64,000 bases of DNA from Spirometra erinaceieuropaei (Eukaryota; Platyhelminthes; Cestoda; Diphyllobothriidea; Diphyllobothriidae): contig CACRXP010000225.1 of the NCBI GenBank assembly GCA_902702965.1, positions 14,708 to 78,707 of the forward strand. The letters are read 5' to 3'. The number at the start of each line of letters is the position of its first letter. The first letter of the stretch is position 1. Under the pieces are notes generated by a model. That model did no database searches and had not been told where the DNA came from. It was given only the letters and a program-made list of their open reading frames with translations. This document shows positions 10,680-22,720 of the stretch, piece by piece. The position numbers and the translations under genes are program-made.

Positions 10680-10967
10680 AGGGTTAGGAAGGATAAGGGC
10701 AAGGGTCGATTACTCTGTCCTGGTCCCAAGTGTAAATGCAATGTGGGCATTGAAAGAAAAGTAAGCCGAAGGGGGATGCTGAAATAGTTAATGGGGAAAG
10801 TAGCTGAGGCTGAAACGGATAAGGCGACCTAATGTAGGACAAATCTGTAGCGAGATTGAAGGACGCCTAGAATCCCCGCAAAAGACCTGGCTGGTAGGAC
10901 ACGCGTTGCAGCAATAGCCCAAACATAACGGTAAACTTAACCGTAACCTAAAATGTAAATCTGGCCA

Positions 10968-11254
10968 GATGTGGTTATGTAGCCTCACCTGAAGTAATCA
11001 AACCCCAGCCACCCGTGATACGGGACCGGTGGTAATAGTGGTTTTTACAGGTGCGGCCGGGGAACGCACAGGCGACGAGGTCAAGTAGTTGTATGCGAAA
11101 GAAAAGCTACTGGGAATGCGCGGTTGTACTTTGGGTGGTTGAGAAATAGTTGCCCTAACCCCTAACCCTAACCCCCAAGCCAAATCTCTAACCCTAACCC
11201 TAACCCCAATCCCAACAGTGTTGTGTTCATCAGGTGGGACTACATAACCAAATC
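10968..11254. mobile_element. MITE-T copy 2
   Basis: Ends GATGTGGTTATGTAG and CTACATAACCAAATC form the inverted repeat. The interior repeats the conserved CGGGGAACGCACAGGCGACG segment and the CCCTAAC units of copy 1. The terminal repeats of each copy match each other better than they match the other copy, as expected for a paired structure. Confidence 0.65.
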
Positions 11255-11600
11255 TTGACGTAAACCTAATCCTTAACGTAATTATAAATCTAACGCTAGC
11301 CCCGAGTTTAACTTAACCTTAAATTTACCACAAACCCTAGCCCTAACCCTAGGCCTAACCTTGACCCTGATCCAAATCCTAACCCTAACCTCAACCATAA
11401 CCCGGACATTAACCATAACCCCAACCTTAACCGTAAACCTACCCTAACTCTAACACTAACCCTAACCCCAACCCTAACACCGGACGTAAAACTTAACCGC
11501 AATCCAAGCCCTAACTCTAATCGGAACCGTGGAACTTGTCACACACCCTAACCCTAAACACTGACTCAAACCCTAAAACCAACCCTACCCCTAAAACGAA
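11255..11600 (-). repeat. Degenerate telomere-like block
   Basis: CCCTAACCCTAAC-type units with many variants fill this stretch. The translated frames over it are low complexity and are not genes. Confidence 0.75.
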
Positions 11601-11760
11601 ACATCAGGTTGCCCTTTAGCTTTGGCTACTTTCCCACTAACGATTTTACCACCCTCCTTCGGTTTACTTTACTTGTAGTGCCTACATTACGCCTACACTT
11701 GGGACCAGGACAGCGTAATCGACCCCTACCGATAAGGTTTGGTTTGGGGCACAGGAATAG

Positions 11761-12889
11761 GTACCTCCTGGAATTTATCGCAGGGTCGACTGTAGTACGG
11801 TGGGAGTCCATACTTCGGCGTCCAATCGAAATGTCATAGACTGTCTTGTTGTCGCTGATGGATTCATGTATGGCCTCGCTCGCACTGCAACCTCCCACTG
11901 AGCATTATGGGCTGGCTAGACGCAGATGAAAAGTTTTTTTAGTTTTATCTACTGTGTTTCATGCGCAACCTGCCGCTGCAAATGCACAGGCGATACGGAG
12001 TGAAAACTGCATATCAGGTTGTTCGGGGGTAAAATGGTTGTTGGATGAGGTGGCACTTTGTCTCTCGTGCATCGGTACAGTCTAGCGTTAAAAAAGAACT
12101 CACTGAGCCCGCCGATATGGCGACAAGTTGGCTAGCTGCGGGCAGTTCGAGCCGGGTTATTCAGACATGAGTATCTGGCAATGAATCCAGGGAAAAACTC
12201 GTCGAGTCTCCTGGACTTTCGAGTTCAAGAACTCAGACCAGCTGCAGGAATGGTTATTACCACGAGGGTTACTGAGGCCATTTAGACGGGCAGGAGGTGG
12301 ATATGATTGGTCAGTTTCCACATTCGGACTGCTCCGCTGTTATCCTCCTTGTACTGAGACTTTGACGTATGAAAATGACGAACTTTTGTTTCCCTATGTT
12401 ATACGCCTCTCTCGTCTTCAGCGGGAGGCGTTTCTGGGATGCCTATCTTTACTTTTCGGGAAGTCGCATCAGTCACAGGTGATGGCTGGCCATCAGATGC
12501 CGCTTGGGCCTTCAAGTCGGAATTTTGGACACGTTCTTAAAGAGAACGCGTTGCTATAAATAGTCAGCACACAGTTTTGACAGACTGCTTCGACGGAGGT
12601 CAGTGAAGTTAGTGATTACAAGTCGCCGCGCCCATTTTCCACTGCAGTCTGCTGACCGGCTCGGACAGCGGCTGGAGTGTGGGAATGGGAAGGGAGAGTG
12701 AGGTCGACGACTCAGCGCACTTTCTCCTAACTATAAACAATCTGACGCGCTTGAAGCTATCACGGTGCGCCAAAAGTCGTGGCTTGGTAGGTTGCCAACT
12801 GGCGGGATAACTTGGACCTCCTCCTGAACTGGAGATCTGAGAGTCAGGCTGCAATGGCTCCTTTTTAATGTGGCCTTTATGGCATTCCT
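11761..12889. other. No gene recognised
   Basis: No domain, RNA gene or repeat copy was recognised. The short frame at 12362-12559 shows no familiar motif. Confidence 0.5.
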
Positions 12890-13260
12890 ACCACAGCGTG
12901 GGATCCGGGCCAGGCGTCGGCGGCACGCCTAGGTGCGGCTTCGGCCGTGCCAGCCTCCAAATCTCTGTTGTGTTGGTTGAAATCCTGGTTATTTGTTGTG
13001 TGGACCAGGGGTGTGGTGGAACGCCAAGGTGAGGATCCGTCCGAGCCATCCACCTGCGGCCTCCCTCTTCTCCGGTCTTCTTGACTCTGTCTTGACACCG
13101 GGCTCAGGCGGGGGAGAAGGAGAGAGTGTAGGTAGGTGCAGCGCAAGTCTACTGGCACTATAAACCCCTGCGTAAGTCACCGTCCCTGCTCCCACAATGC
13201 AGTCTGTGGGGCACACGATGGACATAATCGAAATCGATGGTCGAACTATCAGATTACAAG
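12890..13260 (+). repeat. Dispersed repeat A, copy 2
   Basis: Shares the CCTGGTTATTTGTTGTG segment, the CTTGACTCTGTCTTGACAC segment and the tail with the other copies. The TTG tract is reduced to a few bases. Confidence 0.6.
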
Positions 13261-14806
13261 TGCTACTTTCGGATCTTCCAACCTTTGGGCCTTTATGGGC
13301 TATAAGTTCAAGGACGCTTTACCTCTCCGAATTAGTATATTATCATATTACTTCCCTTCATTGCCATCCAGTCTTTGTTGAACGTCGCGCGAGACTCAGG
13401 CAAGAGTGAAAGACAGGGCATAGCCATTTCTGTAAGAAAACGAGTGCAATAAGTATGTCGTCAAAAGTAAGTATCGCCTGCGCAGCTATATAGCGTCGAG
13501 TTGATTTCCGGATCGTTTTAGGCAGGCGAAGTGATGTCTAATCCAACAAAGAGCGCACACTAATAATAATACTTTCATTGATCGTCCGTATGGGCAGTGT
13601 TGATGCAAATGATAAATATCCACAAAAACTAACAGAAGGAATAAGTAAATGCACACATTGTCAGTTTACGTTTATAAAGATGGAAATGCTATAGTGGAAT
13701 TCCGCTTATTGGCTTCTTCAGAGGAATGATGATTCGCTAAGATACGAGGGCAAGAGTGTAGTGAGTAAGATGATCCGAAAAGGTATAAAACGGGTGGGAT
13801 TAGTGATACGTTTAAGGAAGACAAAACTGCCGCTCCTGGGACGAGAATGGATATGGGCTGGACTGCACTGCCCTGCTGATGAGGATGCGTGCGGATTCGA
13901 AACGTTTTCCGTAGAGTGAGGGAGACGCATCTTACACCAAAAGCACTTTAGATGTGACCACGGCTTTCCTCTATGATATTGAGAAAGGGTCATCGGGAAT
14001 TTAGGGCGCCACTACTAAATTGCCGTATCCGCCCACATTTCCCTCTCTTGTGCGTAGTTTCGTTTGCCAGGAACCCTCACCGGAAATTTCGATTTTTTTG
14101 ATTTTTCAGTTCATGCATCATGTTCCCCACAGGACGCGATATCCTTCCTGACAAATTACCTCAAAGAAGTAGCGTATCTAGGGTGACATGCACGCTCTAA
14201 GCCGCCTCGTTTCGCTAACCGCCGAACTCATCAGAATTCTACTCTGGCCCCCCGCAGTTTCGAACCAGCACCCCCCAATCGTTGATTTTCATGGCTCTTG
14301 ATGTCAACTCCTCATTAGGACCCCAAGTGGTCTGTTGACGATCACGGCGCGACTCCTCTGCTTTCGTCATTCGCTAGAAGTTTGGTCGTCAGCAAAGAGA
14401 TCTCAGGGCCGCATCCCCCCTCTACGCTTTGATGATCGCTCTAGCGTTTAATGTCCTATCCTCGGCCGTACTCTAAGCGGACTGTGACCGATCGCGTCTA
14501 GGTTCCTCCGTCTTGCCACTTGGAGGCAGATAACCTCATCCGGTCTGGGAAGCTCTGCCTGACGATTTTCGTTTTTAATCCCTTTTACAATACCATATGC
14601 AGGCCAGTCCTTTTCGAACCGCATATTTTCTCTCTCAAGAGCGGCAGATTTTTCCTCTTTAAAATTTAACCAATTCATATTCATTTTGTCTTTTGCTTGA
14701 GGAGTTTTTTCTCTGCTCGCTGACCGTCTTTATATGTGACTGTTTATTCTACAACTGTGAAGTGAATAATGTACAGAATCTGTCTACTTGCTTAAAACTT
14801 ACTTGA
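13261..14806. other. No gene recognised
   Basis: The sequence looks like ordinary non-coding DNA. The 78-codon minus-strand frame at 14448-14684 has no familiar motif. A short segment in it (CTGTGACCGATCGC) recurs near 56700. Confidence 0.45.
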
Positions 14807-14901
14807 AAATTTGAACAAGGCGAAGGCGACAAAGCATGCAGAATTTAATTACGTCATAAATTTCAAGACCTCTCATTCAGCTGCACACGGTCATTGCATA
14901 G
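14807..14901 (+). repeat. Inverted flank of PLE-2, left arm
   Basis: Pairs with 16012-16106 in reverse complement over about 95 bases, including CAAAGCATGCAGAATTTAAT and CATTCAGCTGCACACGGTCA. The match stops where PLE coding sequence begins. Confidence 0.75.
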
Positions 14902-16011
14902 AGCTCAAGGCTCTGAACAAAGCACATGCAAAGATCAAATTTACGATCGAGCATGAGAAGAATGACACACTGCCTTTCCTGGATATTCTTGTACGTAGGC
15001 GAGCAGATGGCTCTATTCAGAGATCCATCTATCGAAAACCCACCTGGAAAGGACAATACATGCACTTCCTCAGTTTCGTTCCAATTCAAAGAAAACGGAA
15101 CTTGGTTTTGTGCCTGTTCAATAGAGCCACCAGAATCTGCTCCTCAGATACGATCGATGGTGAGCTTACTTTCCTAAAGAACGTTTTTCTTGCAAACGGG
15201 TATCCGGAGAAATTCATCGATAAATATCGCCATCCCAGACAAGAAACTCCTGAAGAAATATCTGTACCTATAAAGTCCGTGACCATCTACCTCCCCTTCA
15301 AGGGTGATAATGTGTCAAACGTGATCAAGCGACGACTTCGGTGCACTATCGAAAGGACGTATGCCGCCTCTAAATTGTTGTTCATAAGCACCACAACCGC
15401 CATCCCAGTTAGACCAGCTAAAGACATTTTTGCCTATGCACGCCACATCAAACTGTATTTATGAGTTTACATGTAGTTGCGGATGCAAGTACATCGGGCG
15501 CACGCAAAGGCAATTGGCAGCTCGGTCAGCTGAACACATGCCGAAGTGGCTGCTTAAGGCGGAAAATAAGGTACCCAGGAGCTCAATCACAAAGCACCTA
15601 TTGGACACGGGCCATACGGTGAACCAAATGGTTGCATTCAAGGTCCTGTTTCGGGCGACGACCGGGCGTCTCTTGCGCTTTGCAGAGGCCGCTGCAATAC
15701 GGAGGAGAAAACCAGAACTCTGTAAGCAGCTGGACCATGTGTAATTATCGATTATGGACGAAACCCTGTTCCCATGTCCGCCCTCTCATTTCGCCCCCAC
15801 CCGCCCCCCCCCCTCTCCCGGCATGACTGAATGCTCCCCGCACGTTGCACTCCAAATCACGCCGCACCAGTTCTCTCATACTTGGATGACTTCTCTCCCC
15901 CTCCCCCCCTCACCATATGCACCCGCATACTAGACCCGTGTTTCGGGTTACCTATCACGTTTTACCTCTCTAGGTCGGTCGTTGATTGAACAGTTTTGCC
16001 TTGTAATATAA
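14902..16011 (+). pseudogene. Penelope-like element PLE-2: RT C-terminus plus GIY-YIG endonuclease
   Basis: The first frame, to 15464, covers the end of the RT palm and the thumb: AHAKIKFTIEHEKND, LPFLDILVRRRADGS, KPTWKGQYMHFLSFVPIQ and LPFKGDNVSNVIKRRL. After a frameshift near 15430, the GIY-YIG module reads FTCSCGCKYIGRTQRQLAA, then AEHMPKWLL, then LRFAEAAAIRRRKPEL, ending at 15744. The family matches PLE-1. The YVDD part of the RT and everything upstream are absent. About 265 bases of pyrimidine-rich 3' untranslated sequence follow, up to the inverted flank at 16012. No hammerhead motif was found inside this copy. Confidence 0.9.
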
Positions 16012-16106
16012 CTATGCAATGACCGTGTGCAGCTGAATGAGAGATCTCGAGATTTATGACGTCATTAAATTCTGCATGCTTTGTCGCCTTTGTCTTGTTC
16101 AAATTT
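16012..16106 (-). repeat. Inverted flank of PLE-2, right arm
   Basis: Reverse complement of 14807-14901 with a few differences. The similarity does not extend beyond it. Confidence 0.75.
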
Positions 16107-16229
16107 ATCCCGGGAAAAAACAGCTTCAATTTACTTAAAAATGTATTTTTACTTGCTATGATGGGACCCCCAAGGGTATTATAGAAGAACCACGTTCAGG
16201 CTCCGCGCCTATAGTTGTCGAAGGTCGCT

Positions 16230-16450
16230 AATGCTGCAACCCTCCTCGCGTCCTTCCGCCCTCACTCCGCCCCTGACACTGAGTGCTATTACCCCCCCCC
16301 CACTCCCCCACATTCCCACACCCAGCCTGTGTTTTAAGGCAAACTTTAATCGATTTATCTTATCACTGACGTGTTTTTACTTCTACCCCCTTCCCATATA
16401 ATTGTACTGGCCCGACGAGAATTTATCGAAAGCTACGTATGCTTGCCACC
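16230..16450 (+). pseudogene. PLE 3' terminal fragment with hammerhead-like motif
   Basis: Pyrimidine-rich sequence resembling a PLE 3' untranslated region leads to CCGACGA at 16412-16418 and CGAAA at 16427-16431. Stem III can form between AGC and GCT, and TGGC pairs with GCCA for stem I. No coding part remains. The core starts CCGACGA rather than CTGANGA, so it should be inactive. Confidence 0.5.
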
Positions 16451-18059
16451 TCGTCTTCTGATTACTGCTACGGAAATTTTCGCAAGAAATTAATTATTTA
16501 TTAACTGCCTTGCCGACCGAAGAAGCCATCGGAAAGGTAGCAAGGTAGGGGGACCCACCGCACTCATCGACAGGCAGTTTAAGACCGAAACGTGGAGGAG
16601 GCGTTAAAGAGCCCGAAGATCACCGTTTCAGGGGATTTAACAACCATGTAACAGTACGGAGAGCCGTTGGATTAGATGAGAATTTCCAGCTGAGCATGTA
16701 CAATATGTAAGACCCACCCTTAAAGTTAAAGTTTACTTCTTCGAAGTTCAGAAGCTGAGCCCTTTGAGATTAAGCGTACAATAATGCCTTTATACCTTCC
16801 ATGCTAAGATGCTCACGAAGTGATGAGCCAGGGGATGACCTAAGCCCAAGCGGAAGATAATTCTAAAATGAAGTATATTTAGACGTAAAGAAGCAGAAGT
16901 TTGGATGTAAAACAAAGAGGCGGTGGGACGGCCGTGGAGGGATTGTGTGTATCATGAGGTCGTTCTACTAGAGTGAGGACGTCAACGCTTGGTGAATTGG
17001 CACTGGAATTGAATTAGAACATGCAGCAAAGACCACCCTCAAGCCTTCAAACCCATGAAGATTTAGTATTCGCCAATCGATCCCCCGTCGGTATAAGGAA
17101 AGCTACATTTAACACGAAGAGATAGTCTTTAAATAAAAAATCTCGAAAGATTTTCGATTTTATTACGGTCCGGGCAATCACTAGACCGAAGAAGGGAGAG
17201 CAGTACTATCCGGGGATGGGAGCGGCGAGCATGTGATGAAGGCTTAGCTTTATTTCCGAAGGAGAAAACTGCGCGATATGAAATCACACATTTGCGCAGC
17301 CTTTGCATAAATTCGATCAGCATGATGTGATAAATATGGCTTATTCGCACTACAGAGGCCTAGGTCATTAATGGTGGCGCATGCTGAAAGTGCATTATTT
17401 TGAAAGGTCACGGTGCTAGAAAGTGCCCTTTGCCAGTTAGACTGCGTGCAGTCGAAACAGCAGGCTCGAATACAGGAGGCCCGTTTAAGGTCCTGCAACT
17501 CAATTCCTCGCTTGGTACTCTCTCTCTCTCCCCTAGTTAGGTCTCGTTTTCAACCTTCATCTACACATTTTTCTCTACCTCCTATGCATTATATTTCCAG
17601 GCGGTTCCACTCTCCCCTCCTGCTCATTCATTAGACCGTCAGCCGACTGTAACCGGCTGTCCAACGCTGACTGGCTGTCACGTTTATTCCATAGGTAGCT
17701 CGGTCCGTGTAGGCGTATGCACCTGATGATTATTCATACGCACATCAAGCGGTATGTGAAACCATACCCTCCTTCGCATGCTAGCTCGGCCAATGAGTCA
17801 GCTAAGTGGCCAAAAGTCCCCGAAAATTTATGCTCTAGGCCAGAATAATCAGTGCAGTTATGTTCATTCAGTACCTGGGGGAGGGAGGGGCATGTTAGTG
17901 GGCTGTTTCATTTTACAAAATCTCATCCTTTATTATTGTTAATGGCTGCTTAGATTTCTGCAACCGCGTGCAACAATGAAGAACCAAAAGGCACCCCACT
18001 TCCAAAATTAGCAAAAGGTTCGTTGCTTTCGTGGAGGAAAAATTTCCGTAGCCGTACCT
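16451..18059. other. No gene recognised
   Basis: A line near 16545 (GGGGGACCCACCG) resembles part of the repeat cluster near 8040. A short CT tract lies near 17518. Nothing else was recognised. Confidence 0.45.
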
Positions 18060-18185
18060 GTTAGGGGTTAGGGTTAGGAGTTAAAGGTTAGGGTTAGGGA
18101 TATGGATTGAGGTTAAAAGTTAGAGTTAGGGGTTAGACCGGGGCTTGTCTACTGCAGGTATAGCTACAAAATATGATCAGGCCCT
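18060..18185 (+). repeat. Degenerate telomere-like block with shared flank
   Basis: GGTTAGGGTTAGG units are followed by GGGGCTTGTCTACTGC, the same flank as near 1705. Confidence 0.7.
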
Positions 18186-18968
18186 TCGAAATTTCGGTAT
18201 TTCGCGAGTAAAAGTCTAAGATTTGATCGAAACTGGGCATCAAATGCTTGGCAACAAGGGTAAAGAATCTAACGAAATCTATTTCTTGCGATAGAAATGT
18301 TAGCGTTACTTTTTGGCCCTCTAGTCGTCTGGTATTCGTACTAACTAATTTCACAGAAGCCGCTTCACTCGGAAATACGAGCTAGTACTGCTAGTACACC
18401 CCAATCTTGATTGTGATTGGCTGTCAGCTGAATGCTGTATGAAATGTACACACGGATCAGTGTTCAGCACTGGCTTTTTTAAACAAAACGAATGCGACAA
18501 AAGCAGACGACTCATGTCTAAATTTGCATTATCTCGTCACCGGTGACCAGCCCAACTTCTTAAACTTCTAAACTAGATTAACCCACTCTGGATTCCACGA
18601 CGGATGTAGGCCGGCGGCACACGAATGACCGGATCGCTATCAGAATTGCTTGCTGATTGAGGAAGTCTGTCTGGGCAACAGTAATTTAATTTTTCCGCTG
18701 ACTAAATGCCCTATCTACTTCAACCAACTCGCCTCCTTCAAAAGCTTACTTTGTCGTCCCTTTAGCTGCTACTGATGAGTCTGGAGACCTAGTTAATGTC
18801 GCTTAATGTACCCAGATTGAGCGAGTTCAGCTTGTAGTCGGCCGAGCTGACCCCTCAATGATTCTCTATTTGGCCTAACTTCGCCCGACAAATCCCAGAC
18901 GGCGCTCTCAGTTATCAGAGCTGTTTAGCGAGCGGTGGAACGCCTACACTCTAGGGGAAAACGGTACC
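18186..18968. other. No gene recognised
   Basis: No motif was recognised on either strand. Confidence 0.45.
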
Positions 18969-19937
18969 TACAGTAAGTGACCGATCTCATGAAATGTTGG
19001 CTGGAATTCTGGAATGCGTTTTCAACTAGGAGGGATTAGTTAGGTGCAGTAATAATACTGATTATCTTGAGGCATAATCCTATAATTTTTCGGACTCGGA
19101 AGGATGTCAGCTTTTCAAAACAGTTTTTCAACCTCCTGTAGAAGCCGTACTCGGTAAAAAATGACTACTTAAATAGCATGCACTTTTCCAATTGATTCTC
19201 GATGGTCTTGTAAATTCAAATATATATTACAGAAAGCATAAACAAAATATGCTTTCTTTTAGTCGTTTGGTGGAGAATTACGTCATCTTTATATTTAATA
19301 CTCAAAAGGGAGCACAATTATTTTTTAAAAAAGTTTTTAATTATGAGTTTTTTTCAAGACCGCGCAATGTCCATTCATATAGCATCGTACCTGTCCGTTT
19401 ACCACTGCTCCTCATGAAATGCACAATATAGTCCGCATCCATTGCGAAATTTTACGAACTCTATATGATATCTTTTTGAAGGCAAAGAAGAATACGTGAT
19501 TTTCTTTACGCGGAAGGCATGCACCTTGTAGACTGAAATCAGTAAGCGCTAGTGCAACGACTGATCAGCCTCCAAATTTTTCGACAATTAAAAAACTTTT
19601 AAAAACCTAATTATACTCCCTTTTCGAGTATGAACTATAAAGATGACGTAATCCTCTACCAAACGACTAAAAGAAAGCATATTCTTGTTTATTCTTTCCA
19701 TAAGATGTATTTGAATTTGCAATGAGAAAAGTGAATGCTACTTAAGTAGTCATTTTTTACCGAGTACAGTTTTCACAGGAGGTTGAAAGGCAGTGTATTC
19801 AAAAGCTGACATCCTTTCAAATCCGAAATATGCCGCAAGATAATCAGTATTATTACTGCGCCTAAGTAATCCTTCCTAGTTGAAAACGCATTTCATAATT
19901 TCAGCCAACATTTCATGAGATCGGTCAATCACTGTAC
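18969..19937. mobile_element. Fold-back element copy 2
   Basis: The most intact palindrome of the family without nested elements. The outer ends TACAGTAAGTGACCGATC and GATCGGTCAATCACTGTA pair, and the pairing continues for several hundred bases on each side. The central unpaired part is about 19345-19580. AT-rich, with no transposase frame. Its outer ends differ from copies 1, 4 and 5 but match copy 6, so at least two subfamilies exist. Confidence 0.75.
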
Positions 19938-21199
19938 TTCTGCCCTATCATGGGGGTAAATCGATCCCCAAAACTACCATGAAACTGCATATTTGAGCTC
20001 ACAACGAACATGGGCTGCCTGCACAAACAGTAGAAAGTGTGAGTAAGAAAGGCTTCGTAACCAACCGACTAGGGGTCAATCCGCAGAGTTTGCGGTTTGA
20101 CTGCCTGATAACGGCAGATAAGCCAGAAATTAGAATTTAGGTCCCCTATACCTTCGTCCAAAACACCTCTTGGCTACTGGTCTCTTGAAGGGCTTGCGAA
20201 GGCTCCACATCCGGAGTCCTGTGGCAAAACGGATACAGATCCGTAGACACCAATACTATATTCCCCGTTTCATCCATTCTTATTGTCAAGCTTTTTCATA
20301 GCCCTACCCTAAGGAACTAGTTCGCGTTATATTAAAAATTTAGGCAACCATTCGGCATTCCCTTGAACCGGGGATGTGGAAGCAGAAATAATCTGATCCG
20401 CAACGTTATTTTTATGCACGCGGCTGCAACAAATCGGTTGAACTATACTGCCACCCAATTCGTTCCCCACAAGTTAACTTACTTTTTCAAGCATTGTAGT
20501 TAAGACATTTGCTACTGAGATTGTTGTAACATTTGCCGTCTCCAGACACGGTCCTTTTATAAATGCTCTTATAGGTAAGAAATGGCCTACCTAGCCTAAG
20601 GGATGTCGATTATCTTAAGTCTGCAAGAGGACTCGGCGTGAAGAGGATATGTAAACTCGCCGAGAAAATAAAACCCGGAGATTTCTGTAGTACGGGATGA
20701 ATGTCAGTAATAGTTTTGCCTGTAATTAGTGAAATCTGCAAAAAACATAGGTAAAAACCCGCAATTCTGTCGTATGCTTGTTTTAGTACTCCAAGGAGGC
20801 GCCGAAACACAACACGCGGTTTGAAAAATGCGAATTACTCCGTGTAAACTGGCTACAAACAGGTAATCCGAAGTTACTGGTTAAAGAAGGCTGCTCTGAG
20901 TAAACAATATACGACAGGCAAACTTAACTTCAACCTTAACCCTAACTCCAACGCCTTCCCTAGTCCTTATCTTTAACCCTACCATAGCCTTAATCCTGAA
21001 GTTAATCCTATCTAAGCCTGTCGGAAATGTTGCCCGAAGAGACCATGCCTATTAAAANGCCCGACCCGATAGGTCTTCCTACGTGACATTCTCCCCAGCA
21101 TACGTTGAATTCCATTTAATTTTTCACTGGTACCATCCGGTGAGCCCCTGCTGGCTGGGTGTCAAACCAAGTTCCTTTTCTGACTGATTGATAAAAAAA
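19938..21199. other. No gene recognised; short telomere-like stretch
   Basis: CCTTAACCCTAACTCC-type units occur at about 20925-21010. One ambiguous base is at 21058. Confidence 0.45.
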
Positions 21200-21495
21200 T
21201 TGTTTCAGCTTATGCACTATTCCGACCACATTTTCTTCTCATTTATGTACCTTCTGATGGTCCCGTCTCCGAGATACACCTGGTTCAAGGACAAGGCATC
21301 CAAATAAGATCTCGTCTACGTAACGGCCGTAAAGTGTTGTTGCCTGACTCACTTGTTTACCCACAGTTTCTTGAGTTTCTCAATAAATAAGTTGGCTAGT
21401 ATTCAGCCCAGAGGCAGACCACTGACTGTCCCATTTACCTGTCCATGTGGGTGTTCTTTAGACAAGACCTCTATCTTGGAACCAATTTGTTCCCG
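21200..21495 (-). pseudogene. Degraded PLE-type reverse transcriptase fragment
   Basis: On the minus strand, VNGTVSGLPLG is followed by a stop, then ILANLFIEKLKKLW. After frame changes, LYGRYVDEILFGC resembles the catalytic YVDD block, with E in place of the second D. This order (primer grip region, then YVDD) fits a Penelope-like RT of a family other than PLE-1 to PLE-4. Several stops and shifts show it is dead. The family assignment is tentative. Confidence 0.55.
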
Positions 21496-21849
21496 GTAGG
21501 AATGTAAAAAAACACAAACAGTAGGATTTAACAGTGTCCAAAAGTCCGCACGCGAACCGCCCGGACTCTGAACCACTTGGGAGGAACGTACATAAAGAGG
21601 GTGAAGCCCGAACTCGCCCTGCTACGCCCAAATCTTCTGGATTCTGCATGGCTTCCTACGTTGGCATGTACTTCTTCCGGTCAGACGCGAGAACGTGGAC
21701 CCCCTGTGCCACGGGTAGCTTCGCGCTAGATCTGTCGAATGTGGGATGGTCGACAAGACAAAGATTCCCAATCAAAAGTCAGGGAAGACGTAGTGAGTTG
21801 GACAATCTTTACTGTTTTGGAGGTGCGTACACAAAGGCTCTGTAGGTAG
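21496..21849. other. No gene recognised
   Basis: The 103-codon frame at 21534-21845 shows no familiar motif. Confidence 0.4.
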
Positions 21850-22080
21850 TCGCCGCGAGCTCGCTCTCCAGGCAAGTTGTTGTCTGTGTCCGCCTTCGAG
21901 GTGCTGAGACCTAGCGCGTGTGTGCGCATTCTGTTGTCTCCGCGTCCGCCAGCCAATCAGAAGGGGGACAGAGTTGATTGGCCTGGAGCACGCGCGAGGC
22001 TAGTGACCAGCCTCGCGCGCCTATCGACAAGGAATGTGAGGCGGACAGGAAGGCAGTGTGGCAAAGGCGGAGGGCAATAA
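21850..22080. promoter_or_regulatory. CpG-rich promoter-like segment with two CCAAT boxes and a hairpin
   Basis: A CCAATCAG at 21953-21960 and an inverted GATTGG at 21976-21981 flank the approach to a perfect 10-base hairpin (GCGCGAGGCT, loop AGTGACC, AGCCTCGCGC) at 21992-22018. CpG density is clearly higher than in neighbouring DNA. No gene was recognised directly downstream, so promoter function is only a suggestion. Confidence 0.3.
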
Positions 22081-22239
22081 GATGCGAACTGCCACAGATT
22101 GTAGCGGGTTTCCTACTCTTGTGTCCGAACTTTAACCCCAGCCGTCCTGGCCCTAACACTAAGCTAATCAATAACCCTGACAGTTCGACTGTAGATTTCC
22201 ACAATGCCACCGTGTGCTACACACCAAGGTGCAGCAGGC

Positions 22240-22720
22240 ACGGTAACTTGCACGTGAATTAGTTTATACTTGCGCAGAATCTACCGCACTCTCACTCTCC
22301 TCCCCACTTCCCACCTGGACCCCGTGTCAAAACAGAGTCAAGAAGACCAGAGGCGGGGGAGGGGGCGCAGGTGGATAGCACGGTCGAGCCCGCACCCTGG
22401 TGTTCCACTCCACACCCCCTGGTCCACACAGCAAATGACCAGGTTTTTGACCAACAACAACAGCGGAAACAATAACATCCCAACAGAGGTCAGAAGGACG
22501 AGAATGATAACTGGGCAGCCATGTCCACCACCGGTATACCCAACGGAAGCGCAAGCGCATCTGCCGGCAGGGAACCAGGTGTCAGGGCACTGCCAGCGCA
22601 TACCAGGCTGCGAGGGCCATGGTTTGCCGATACTGGCATAGCACACGCCTACAGACCTTTTGACCTGGAAGAGCAACACGTGGCTCCGCATTTAACCGGG
22701 GCCGTCACCCTTCAAGGATA
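22240..22720 (-). repeat. Dispersed repeat A, copy 3 (reverse)
   Basis: Contains the reverse complement of the CTTGACTCTG segment and a CAACAACAACAG tract, as in copy 5. It begins with the CACGTGAATTAGTTTATA word also seen near 45330. Confidence 0.6.

Larger units (their letters stand above)
10680..11760. mobile_element. Larger inverted-repeat element enclosing MITE-T copy 2
   Basis: The left arm (about 10680-10800) and right arm (about 11620-11760) pair in inverted orientation over roughly 130 bases, sharing CTGTCCTGGTCCCAAGTGTA. Between them lie MITE-T copy 2 and a long stretch of CCCTAAC-type repeats. No gene is present. Confidence 0.55.
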
